Below are positions 6,711 to 13,583 of a DNA stretch of 14,187 nt, piece by piece (the stretch's first letter is position 1; each line of letters begins with the position of its first letter). The position numbers and the translations under genes were made by a program. The stretch is from Aquifex aeolicus. Lineage in GTDB: Bacteria > Aquificota > Aquificia > Aquificales > Aquificaceae. Below the pieces are notes generated by a model. That model made no database searches, was not told the DNA's origin, and was given only the letters and a program-made list of their open reading frames with translations. The stretch lies in NCBI GenBank assembly GCA_011375045.1, contig DRNB01000112.1:1-14187 (forward strand). The letters are read 5' to 3'.

Positions 6711-9323
6711 TTATCCTGACGTGGTTCTTCCCTTTATCCTGTCGAGGGTAGGGTTGTTGCCTTCACAGACCTCGGGGGAGGGCTCCCCTATGTAAAAGCC
6801 CTGAGCGTAATCTATGTCCATGTCCAGGACCTTCTCGAGGATCTCCTTGCTCTCCACAAACTCGGCAACTGTCTTTATATTCAGCGTTTTCATCATCAGA
6901 ACGGTGCTGTCCACAAAAGCCTTATCGACCTCACTCTTTACCATAGATCGGATGAAGTCCCCGTCTATCTTCACAAAATCTATGGGCAGGAGCTTTATGT
7001 AAGTGAAGGAGGCAAACCCCGATCCGAAGTCATCCACCGCGAGCCTGAAGCCGAGCTTCTTCAGCTCCGTGCCGAACTTTCTCAGGATCTCGAAGCTTCT
7101 GACGGTTTCCCGCTCTGTTATCTCAAAGACTATCCTCTCGTAACCCACACCGAAGCTGTGGATGATCTCCTTTATGTTCGTCATAAACTCCTCCACTATA
7201 AGCACCTTCGGTGAGAGGTTGAAGAAGAGGAGGGGTTCGCAGTCTTTCTCCTTTACCTTTTCGAAGGCGCACTCCATCAGGGAAGCGTCGAGTCTGTGGA
7301 TCGAAGCCGTCCGCTCTGCGGTGTAGATGAAGTCGGAGGCGGGAAGGATTTTGCCCTCCTGCTCTATGCGCATGAGAACCTCGTAACCCTCGGTTCTGCC
7401 TGTTTTCAGATTGAGAATGGGCTGGAAGAAGGGAACTATCTTTATCTCTCCCGAGCGTTCGAGGATGAAGAAGCTCTTGTTCACAAGCTCGTGCTCCGCC
7501 GCCGCAAGGTCCTCCTCTCTGGGAAGCACGTATCTGTTCTTGCCCGCCTCCTTTGCCCTGTAAAGCATGCTGTCCGCCAGTATGAAGAGCTCCCTCGAAT
7601 CCTGACCGTGGTCGGGGAAGACCGCCACACCTATGGAGGAGGTTACCTTTATGATCTTCCCGTTGGGCGCCTCTATGGAGAACTCTTCGAAGGCTTTGAC
7701 CAGACGCTTTGCTATGGATTCCGCCTGCTCCGGTCCCGTATAGGGCAGGATCACCGCAAACTCATCGCCCCCGTATCGGGCTATGATGTCCTCCTTCCTG
7801 AATATCTTTTCTAGTATCCGCCCTATCTCTTTGAGAACCTGATCTCCGAAGTTGTGTCCGTATATGTCGTTTATGAGCTTGAAGTTGTCCAGATCGATGA
7901 TAAATAGGGAGAACTTGTAGTTGTGTCTCTTGGCTCTCTCTATCTCATAATCGAACAGCTCCCAGAAGATGCGCTGATTGTAAAGACCCGTGAGGGGATC
8001 CCTTGCGGCGAAGTACTCCAGCTTCTCCGTGTACTTGCTCACCGCCTTTATGGATCCGAGGGTGTTCAGAAGCGTGGTGAGGAGAGCCTCGACAGCGTGC
8101 TCCTTAGCCTCACGGCTTATCTCCTGCTCGCTTAACCCCATTCCCACAAGGATGTCTATGGCAGGTTTCTTGAGAAAGAGCCTCTTGGTCTGGAGCCTGA
8201 CGTAGGAGAGATCACAGCTGTCCAGCCTTTTCATCTCTCCGAGGGGTATGTGATCGAACTCTATCTCAGCCCTGAGGGAGCAGAACTTGATCTCCTTCAG
8301 CATGGCGACTATCTCTTCCTCCATTTCCTTGCGGAAGCCCTCCTTCTCGTAACAGGTGCAGTTCCAGAATATATGCACCCTGAAGGTCTCGTTCTCCTCC
8401 TTGGAAACGACCATAAAGTAGATGTAGTCGAGGATCTTGGACACCTCTGTCAGTATCGTCTTGAAGAAGTCCCTCCAGTCCGTTACCGCCTCGGAGGTCA
8501 GAACGGACCTCTCGAGAAGACTCAGCTCGAACTCTAAAATATCCTTGTCCACCGCTATGTTTCTCAGCTTGTCAGCGAGTCTGCTGATGCTCCCACCTAT
8601 TCTGTTCAGCTCCTCGAAACCGAAGTCTATCTCCTCCACCTTTATGGTCTTCAGGTCGGAGACGCTCTGAAGGTGATCTATGCTCTCGTTGAGCTTTTTC
8701 AGGGAGCCTTCGACCCTCCGGTTGAAGGTTAAAAGGACTATCCCCGCCCCTATGAGGGGGATGGGGATTATGTAAAGGGCTATCAGGAACAGTTCTTTCT
8801 TCAGGTTGGACATTATGCGGGTAATATCCTGTTTAATCTCTATAGCTCCCAGAACGTCCCCCTCCTTTGCGTTTACATGGCACCGCAGGCACTCAGCTTT
8901 GGCTCTGAGGGGGTAAACGTGATAAAGGACGTTGTTTCTGTCCTCAGAGATAACCCTTCCCCTTTTAAAGGCTTCTTCCACGAACCTGTTTCGCGGAGGT
9001 TCCTCTATGGGTCCGAACAGCTCCCTGACCTTCTCTCCTCTGTAGATGTTTACCTCAACCTGAACGTCCGCGTGAGCCTTCTTTATACCTTCGAGGAACT
9101 CCACAAGCTCCTGCCTCGTCCAGCCTCTCCTCATCAGCTGATACATATCGCTGAAGGTCTGCTTGGCAACCGCATCGGCAAAGAGAGCGCTGTTTTCCTT
9201 TATGAGGGAAACAGAGGATTTGTAAACAAGGATGTAAATTGCAACAAACACAAAGACCGCCACGGCAGATATGACCGCCAGCAAGAAGCAATCCAGCCTT
9301 CTGAAGGGTTCCTTGTGGCACAT
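6711..9323 (-). CDS. Membrane-bound c-di-GMP enzyme: periplasmic c-haem (Tll0287/DUF3365-like) sensor, HAMP-like, GGDEF, EAL
   Basis: This is a bifunctional-type cyclic di-GMP enzyme of 870 residues. Helix 1 (about 12-34) and helix 2 (about 178-200) enclose a periplasmic domain with one haem c motif, CLRCH at 145-149. Its layout (RRGW near 65, a helix-rich N half, CXXCH near the end, then LGAIEI) resembles Tll0287/DUF3365-type haem sensors. A HAMP-like region follows (200-258), then a region of unknown fold (276-395). GGDEF is at 518-522 within YGGDEFAV, with the product-inhibition I-site RKED at 509-512 in the correct five-residue spacing. The EAL domain has EVLMR (648-652) in place of EALLR and keeps Asn702, Glu734, Glu737, Asp764/Asp765 (DDFGSG), Lys785, Glu821 and Gln841, the expected metal and catalytic residues. 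Both activities therefore look intact. AGGAG nine bases upstream supports this start. The gene is convergent with narK and divergent from the cytochrome cluster. The ligand (redox state, NO, O2 or other) is unknown. Confidence 0.9.
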   Translation of the reverse strand: MCHKEPFRRLDCFLLAVISAVAVFVFVAIYILVYKSSVSLIKENSALFADAVAKQTFSDMYQLMRRGWTRQELVEFLEGIKKAHADVQVEVNIYRGEKVRELFGPIEEPPRNRFVEEAFKRGRVISEDRNNVLYHVYPLRAKAECLRCHVNAKEGDVLGAIEIKQDITRIMSNLKKELFLIALYIIPIPLIGAGIVLLTFNRRVEGSLKKLNESIDHLQSVSDLKTIKVEEIDFGFEELNRIGGSISRLADKLRNIAVDKDILEFELSLLERSVLTSEAVTDWRDFFKTILTEVSKILDYIYFMVVSKEENETFRVHIFWNCTCYEKEGFRKEMEEEIVAMLKEIKFCSLRAEIEFDHIPLGEMKRLDSCDLSYVRLQTKRLFLKKPAIDILVGMGLSEQEISREAKEHAVEALLTTLLNTLGSIKAVSKYTEKLEYFAARDPLTGLYNQRIFWELFDYEIERAKRHNYKFSLFIIDLDNFKLINDIYGHNFGDQVLKEIGRILEKIFRKEDIIARYGGDEFAVILPYTGPEQAESIAKRLVKAFEEFSIEAPNGKIIKVTSSIGVAVFPDHGQDSRELFILADSMLYRAKEAGKNRYVLPREEDLAAAEHELVNKSFFILERSGEIKIVPFFQPILNLKTGRTEGYEVLMRIEQEGKILPASDFIYTAERTASIHRLDASLMECAFEKVKEKDCEPLLFFNLSPKVLIVEEFMTNIKEIIHSFGVGYERIVFEITERETVRSFEILRKFGTELKKLGFRLAVDDFGSGFASFTYIKLLPIDFVKIDGDFIRSMVKSEVDKAFVDSTVLMMKTLNIKTVAEFVESKEILEKVLDMDIDYAQGFYIGEPSPEVCEGNNPTLDRIKGRTTSG

Positions 9324-9419
9324 CAGGCTTAGCTCCTATTATATCTCTTTCGGATGTATTTACTGAACGTGCAAAATATAAATTTGTATTAAATGAGAAT
9401 CAGTCTGAATTATAAAGAC

Positions 9420-9434
9420 ATAAGGCAGCCTTAT
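9420..9434. promoter_or_regulatory. 15-bp palindrome, possible operator
   Basis: ATAAGG and CCTTAT form perfect inverted arms around CAG. The right arm also starts an overlapping CCTT-ATA-AAGG dyad (9429-9439). Being inside a divergent promoter region and short of a terminator-like T-run, it fits a dimeric repressor or activator site better than a terminator. The cognate regulator is unknown. Confidence 0.35.
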
Positions 9435-9492
9435 AAAGGTGTAAAGGAACTTTTATTAAATCTACTTATAAACTTAAACATAATATATAATT

Positions 9493-9500
9493 AGGAGGTG
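9493..9500 (+). promoter_or_regulatory. Ribosome binding site of the tetrahaem cytochrome gene
   Basis: AGGAGGTG decides the start. The GTG at 9498 overlaps it and the ATG at 9501 is only 2 bases from AGGAGG. The ATG at 9507 has an ideal 8-base spacing and gives a signal peptide beginning MKKRK. Confidence 0.8.
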
Positions 9501-9506
9501 ATGGCG

Positions 9507-10319
9507 ATGAAGAAGAGAAAATTTCTCCTGCTGCTTGGAGTCTTTTCCGCGAGCGGTGTGATCTTCGCGGGCTCCAACATTATGGGGTCCAAGCACGACC
9601 TCCGGGCAAACAACACCGCTGCAACCATAAGGGCTGAGAACGTTAATGAGATCTGCGTCTTCTGCCACACCCCTCACCACTCCAACACAGCCTTTACCGG
9701 AGCTCCCCTGTGGAACAAGGAAACTACTGCGCAAACCTTTACCATGTACGGAACCACCGTCTCGGGAACGAACCCTGACGCCCAGCCCAACGCTTCCTCC
9801 AAGGCGTGTCTCTCCTGCCACGACGGTGTAACCGCTATTAACTCCATCGTTAACGTTTCCGGAACCGGCCTCGACGGCGCGGGGGGTGGATTAACGTCTC
9901 CTGTTACCTACGTTTCGATGACCACCGATGGTGGAGGAAGCTGGAGCGGAGACGTAGCGGTTCCCATGCCCGCCAACAGCTACGCTAACATAGGAACGGA
10001 TCTGACCAACGACCACCCCATATCCATAGCCTACAACGCACCCAACGCAGATCCCGATCAGAACCCCGGTAGCCTGAGGCAGACTACCACCACCTTGACC
10101 GGCACATGGCTCGTGAGGGACTCCGATGGCGTCGCAGGACCTACCATAGGAGACCTTCTGAGGAACGGTAAGGTCGAGTGTCCCTCTTGCCACGATCCCC
10201 ATGCCGACAACCCCATAGCCGGCGGTGGACAGCATCCCCTCTTCCTGAGGAGAGTTGGAGGCAACACGGACAGTGCTCTCTGTCTGACCTGCCACGCGAA
10301 GGGACCCATGCCTCCCTGA
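9507..10319 (+). CDS. Exported tetrahaem c-type cytochrome (doubled-CXXCH family)
   Basis: The product is 270 residues with a Sec signal peptide (MKKRK, hydrophobic to about 20, probable cleavage after Ala21). Four haem c motifs are visible: CVFCH 50-54, CLSCH 101-105, CPSCH 225-229 and CLTCH 259-263. Six further histidines (30, 57, 58, 170, 232, 243) are more than enough for bis-His ligation of all four haems. The first half carries the pattern GSKHDL ... ICVFCHTPHHSN ... APLWNK ... MYGTT ... ACLSCHDG. The 120 residues between haems 2 and 3 are rich in Gly, Ser, Thr and Asn, with few charges and no Lys, as in surface or filament proteins. The motif count, size and layout recall extracellular tetrahaem cytochromes such as Geobacter OmcE, but homology was judged by eye only. 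It would carry electrons in the periplasm or outside the cell. It leads the cluster; the NHL lipoprotein gene begins 6 bases downstream. Confidence 0.88.
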   Translation: MKKRKFLLLLGVFSASGVIFAGSNIMGSKHDLRANNTAATIRAENVNEICVFCHTPHHSNTAFTGAPLWNKETTAQTFTMYGTTVSGTNPDAQPNASSKACLSCHDGVTAINSIVNVSGTGLDGAGGGLTSPVTYVSMTTDGGGSWSGDVAVPMPANSYANIGTDLTNDHPISIAYNAPNADPDQNPGSLRQTTTTLTGTWLVRDSDGVAGPTIGDLLRNGKVECPSCHDPHADNPIAGGGQHPLFLRRVGGNTDSALCLTCHAKGPMPP

Positions 10320-10325
10320 TGGATC

Positions 10326-11339
10326 ATGCGGGGGAACTTACGTGTAGGCGGTGCGGGGTATCTGCTTCTTCTGTTTACAGCGGTGCTCCTGACGGGTTGT
10401 GCGCCTAAGAAAAAGGAGGAGGTTTGGGTCTGGCCTCCTCCTCCCGAAAAACCACGTATTAAGTATATAGCCAGCTACAGGGGTGAGAGCGACTTTAAAA
10501 AGGTAGATATCCTCGGTGCCCTCCTCGGCGAGCCCCGGCTGAAGATAGAGCTGATGAAACCCTACGGGGTCTGGGCGAGGGGGGAGAAGATATACGTTGT
10601 CGACACCGCCTTCAATACGGTGTTCATCTTCGATCTGAAGGAGAAGGAGGTCAAACCAGTCGGTCGATTTATGGGAGCAGTTAACATAGTCGGCGACAGC
10701 AAAGGACGTCTGTGGGTGTCGGACGCCAAGGCTGGAATGGTCTATGCCATAGACGAGGAAGGGAAGTTCCTCATGGGTATAGGGAAAAACAGTCTGAAGA
10801 GACCCACGGGACTCACCCTGGACGAGAGCAGAAACAGGCTCTACGTGGTGGATACGGGAGAGCACAACATAAAGGTTTTCGATCTCGATTCGGGGGAGCT
10901 TCTCCTTGTCATAGGCAAGCGGGGTTCGGGAGACGGTGAGTTCAACTACCCCACCAACATAGCCCTCGACAGAAGGACGGGTAACCTCGTGGTTGTAGAC
11001 ACCTTCAACTTCAGGATTCAGATTCTGGATCCAGAGGGAAACTTCATAAGGAAGTTCGGTCAGCCGGGGAACAGACCGGGGGACTTTTACAGACCCAAAG
11101 GTGTGGGTGTGGACAGCGAGGGCCACATTTACGTGGCTGACGCCGCCTTCGACAACTTTCAGATCTTCGATCAGGAAGGCAGACTGCTTCTCTTCGTGGG
11201 TCAGGCGGGAAGCGGACCCGGTCAGTTCCACCTGCCGGCAGGGCTTTACATAGACGAACAGGACAGGATATACGTGGTCGACCAGTTCAACCGCAGGGTT
11301 CAGGTCTTTCAGTACCTGAAGTACCCTGAAGAAGAGTAG
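10326..11339 (+). CDS. NHL-repeat six-bladed beta-propeller lipoprotein
   Basis: This 337-residue protein has a lipoprotein signal peptide with lipobox LTGC (lipidated Cys25), so it is anchored to a membrane, with the propeller on the periplasmic or outer face. After a short Lys/Glu stretch comes a WVWPPPPEKPRI motif (34-45). Then six NHL-type repeats follow, each with a pattern like RPxGLxxDxxxxLYVVDTxxxxIxVFDxxG (for example KPYGVWARG, RPTGLTLDE, YPTNIALDR, RPKGVGVDS, LPAGLYIDE), enough to close a six-bladed propeller. NHL propellers usually bind proteins or glycans; no catalytic site is evident. The start follows the cytochrome stop by 6 bases. No good Shine-Dalgarno sequence is visible there, which implies translational coupling to the cytochrome gene or a mis-assigned start. 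A paralogue lies four genes on. A role as scaffold or partner for the cytochrome and barrel is inferred from context. Confidence 0.88.
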   Translation: MRGNLRVGGAGYLLLLFTAVLLTGCAPKKKEEVWVWPPPPEKPRIKYIASYRGESDFKKVDILGALLGEPRLKIELMKPYGVWARGEKIYVVDTAFNTVFIFDLKEKEVKPVGRFMGAVNIVGDSKGRLWVSDAKAGMVYAIDEEGKFLMGIGKNSLKRPTGLTLDESRNRLYVVDTGEHNIKVFDLDSGELLLVIGKRGSGDGEFNYPTNIALDRRTGNLVVVDTFNFRIQILDPEGNFIRKFGQPGNRPGDFYRPKGVGVDSEGHIYVADAAFDNFQIFDQEGRLLLFVGQAGSGPGQFHLPAGLYIDEQDRIYVVDQFNRRVQVFQYLKYPEEE

Positions 11340-11368
11340 GATGTGTTCTGCAAGGGGATACGAGGCAT

Positions 11369-13039
11369 ATGCAGGTAAGAACTCTGCTGACGAGCTTGGG
11401 AGTTATAGGGATGACCTGCTGGGGATTTTCTTATCCTCTTATAGGAAAGGAGAGGGGCTTTTACGGAAAGTTAGAGGTCGGCTTTATGAAAGAGAACTGG
11501 AAGTATCGGAACGGATACAGACTTACCATAGACAGAACCCTTTTCACCCAGGACTACCAGCTCGGTTTTAACGGGTACACCCTCAGTCCACGTCTGCTGA
11601 GCTTCGATGTGAGGGGAAATCTCAGGATAGATCGCTCCAAGTACATAGGGAACGGTTCGGAAACGACAACCACCCTAAAAGGGTTCGGTTACTATCTGAA
11701 CCTGCGTCTTCTCAGGGGAACGTTTCTGCCCATACATCTGTATGCCTCGCGAACCTACATGCCAACGCGGATAATAGCGGGGACCTTTCAGCAGGACGTC
11801 GATACAAAGATAGACTCCCGGGGAGGTTCCGTAACCTTCACGAGGAGAAACTTCTATCTGACTCTCTCCCAGAACGAATCGGACGTCGATTCCACCATTC
11901 AGGGCGTCGATTACCACAACGAGACAAGGGAACGCATAGCAACCTTCAGCTACACGGGCAGAAGGGACAGGTTCTCCACCTCCTACACGGAGGTAAAGAC
12001 AAGAACATTTTCTCCCTTCTACACCTACTTCGACAGAAGCAAGAGGTTCAGCATGGATCTGGGTCTCTCGAGAAAGACGTGGAACTTCAGCGCCAGAACC
12101 AGCTACTACAAGACGCTCATCGGGAAATACGAACTCTACACGGAGAGCGCCAGCTTCTCCTACACACCGAGCACCAGGCTTGTCATGAGCGTCTTTGCTA
12201 ACCTCAACCAGTACAGGGGAACGGTCGATACGGACTACTACTCCCTCTCCCAGAATCTAAACTACAGACTGACGGATAGCTGGTCGCTGAGTCAGAGCGC
12301 GAGTCTGTTCGCCTTAGAGGAAACCAAATCCGCTTCCGTGGGCGGAGGTATCTCCTACAACAGGATGCTGACCAGAACCTTCGGACTGGGCTTCTCTACC
12401 TCCGGTTCCTACTCCAAGTGGATGAATACTGAGGAAAGGGATTACTACTCCTACACGGTGTCTGGAAGCGTGAGGAAGGAGATAACCTCCCTGCGAACGA
12501 GCCTTTCTCTCAGCGCCAGCCACTCGGAGCTTTTCAAGGACGGGGATAAAGCCTCTACAACCCAGAACGTTGCGGAGAGAATAGGAATAAGGTTATGGAA
12601 GGGTGCTATCTTCTCCCACTCTGCCAATTACACCAAAAGTGAGTCTCGAGAATACGATTATAAGTATGAGATGGTTCGCTCGGGAAATTCTGTCTCCTGG
12701 CAGGGGAGAGTCTTCAGGCGCGTTGTCCTCAACTACAGCATCGGCGTGGACTACTGGAAGGTCATGGACACAGAGGCAGAGAGCGTAAAGCCTTACATGA
12801 ACACCTCCGGCAACTTCTTTCTCACCAGGAGGCTCTTTGTATCCTTCGGTCTGAACCTCTTCAGGGACACCCTCTACGATAACGATTACACGGTAAGGGG
12901 CAACTTCAGGGTCAGGTACTCCCTCAGGAAGGTTTCTATCGTCTGGGACAACGGCTTCAACAAGGAGGTATTTAAAGATGGCTACAATTACGAGAGGAGC
13001 AGGTATTATACGAGCCTTAAGCTTACTCGCACTTTTTAG
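11369..13039 (+). CDS. Large outer-membrane beta-barrel protein of unknown function
   Basis: The 556-residue product has an N-terminal signal-like segment (MQVRTLL, hydrophobic to about residue 20). The rest is almost entirely alternating polar and hydrophobic stretches of 8-12 residues rich in Tyr, Ser, Thr, Arg and aromatics, separated by short turns. It ends in LKLTRTF, with the C-terminal Phe typical of barrels inserted by the BAM machinery. There are no CXXCH motifs, no plug domain and no TonB box that I can see. By length it could form a barrel of 20 or more strands, the size range of porins that house cytochromes in porin-cytochrome complexes (MtrB or OmbB-like in role), though I see no specific sequence signature of these. 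The start has only GAGG close by; Met15 is a possible alternative but would spoil the signal peptide. The 3' end overlaps the next gene by 62 bases. Confidence 0.82.
   Translation: MQVRTLLTSLGVIGMTCWGFSYPLIGKERGFYGKLEVGFMKENWKYRNGYRLTIDRTLFTQDYQLGFNGYTLSPRLLSFDVRGNLRIDRSKYIGNGSETTTTLKGFGYYLNLRLLRGTFLPIHLYASRTYMPTRIIAGTFQQDVDTKIDSRGGSVTFTRRNFYLTLSQNESDVDSTIQGVDYHNETRERIATFSYTGRRDRFSTSYTEVKTRTFSPFYTYFDRSKRFSMDLGLSRKTWNFSARTSYYKTLIGKYELYTESASFSYTPSTRLVMSVFANLNQYRGTVDTDYYSLSQNLNYRLTDSWSLSQSASLFALEETKSASVGGGISYNRMLTRTFGLGFSTSGSYSKWMNTEERDYYSYTVSGSVRKEITSLRTSLSLSASHSELFKDGDKASTTQNVAERIGIRLWKGAIFSHSANYTKSESREYDYKYEMVRSGNSVSWQGRVFRRVVLNYSIGVDYWKVMDTEAESVKPYMNTSGNFFLTRRLFVSFGLNLFRDTLYDNDYTVRGNFRVRYSLRKVSIVWDNGFNKEVFKDGYNYERSRYYTSLKLTRTF
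12962..12969 (+). promoter_or_regulatory. Ribosome binding site of the small lipoprotein, inside the barrel gene
   Basis: AAGGAGGT lies 8 bases before the ATG at 12978 and is read in the barrel frame as part of NKEVF. This near-perfect Shine-Dalgarno sequence supports the lipoprotein start despite the long overlap with the barrel gene. Confidence 0.8.
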
Positions 13040-13583
13040 TCTGCTCCTCGGATGCGCTCCCAAGGTTTACGTAAGCACCATAGGGGAGAGCGAGGCTATA
13101 TCCTCCCTCTGCCTCCAGAGAGCGGGGAAGAGCGCAAACCCTCTGCTCGACAGATACGTAGAGGGTATCCTGAAGACCTCCCTCGGAAAGAGGGGCGTAA
13201 GAGTGGCTGACACGTGCGGGGAGGAGGTTCTCGAGTACGATTACGGTGTTACACCGAGACAGGTATACGTTCCCCGTATAGTTTACGGAAGCTCCGACGT
13301 TATGACCTTCCTCGCCTACAGACTGGAGGAGGGCAAGGCTGTTCCCGAGATCTACACCGTGATACCGCCTCCCGCCACCTACTACTACACGGATGTGGAA
13401 ACCCTTTACGTTCACTGGATAGTCCTTAAGCTAAAAAGGGGAAAGCAGCCGGTCTGGATAGGTGAGGCTTCCGTGGAAAGCTACACGCCGGACATCAGGG
13501 CACGGATAGGAGTCCTGACGGAGAAGCTCCTCGATTACTTCGGCAGGGATACGGGAAGGATGATAGAGGTGAAGATCGAATGA
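12978..13583 (+). CDS. Small lipoprotein of unknown function (DUF4136-like?)
   Basis: The 201-residue product starts with a clear lipoprotein signal peptide: basic residues at 6 and 12, a hydrophobic core, lipobox LLLGC and lipidated Cys26. The mature part has two further cysteines (Cys45 and one near residue 80, in VADTCGEE) that could form a disulfide. It also has a Tyr-rich stretch PPPATYYYTDVETLYVHW, and an ending WIGEASVESYTPDIRARIGVLTEKLLDYFG. The overall layout, with a short alpha/beta domain ending in a helix, recalls DUF4136-type envelope lipoproteins, but this is a weak resemblance. The first 62 bases are translated in two frames, since the signal peptide is encoded inside the end of the barrel gene. 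The stop overlaps the start of the next gene (ATGA). Tight linkage suggests it works with the barrel, perhaps in assembly or as a periplasmic cap; that is inference. Confidence 0.8.
   Translation: MATITRGAGIIRALSLLALFSLLLGCAPKVYVSTIGESEAISSLCLQRAGKSANPLLDRYVEGILKTSLGKRGVRVADTCGEEVLEYDYGVTPRQVYVPRIVYGSSDVMTFLAYRLEEGKAVPEIYTVIPPPATYYYTDVETLYVHWIVLKLKRGKQPVWIGEASVESYTPDIRARIGVLTEKLLDYFGRDTGRMIEVKIE

Larger units (their letters stand above)
9324..9506. promoter_or_regulatory. AT-rich divergent control region between the c-di-GMP enzyme and the cytochrome cluster
   Basis: This 183-bp stretch is much more AT-rich than its neighbours and separates two divergent starts, so it must hold the promoters of both. 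No single strong sigma-70 promoter stands out. Candidates on the + strand are TTGTAT at 9384-9389 with AATTAT at 9408-9413 (18-bp spacer). A perfect 6-bp palindrome, ATAAGG-CAG-CCTTAT, lies at 9420-9434. AATGAGAATCAGT at 9392-9404 resembles the core of a Fur box. A TATAAT hexamer abuts each ribosome binding site (9486-9491 on +, 9338-9343 on -), too close to the start codons for a normal leader. No gene is seen. Confidence 0.55.

Noticed and set aside
10431..10443. Run of CCT/CCC codons looking like a simple repeat
   Set aside because: It encodes the Pro tract of the WPPPPEK motif, which the second NHL protein also has with different codon choice, so it is selected protein sequence.
11341..11571. 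Short + strand frame starting right after the NHL lipoprotein stop
   Set aside because: It overlaps the barrel gene in another frame, lacks a signal peptide or known motif, and ends early. The barrel frame carries the signal peptide and a long coherent protein.
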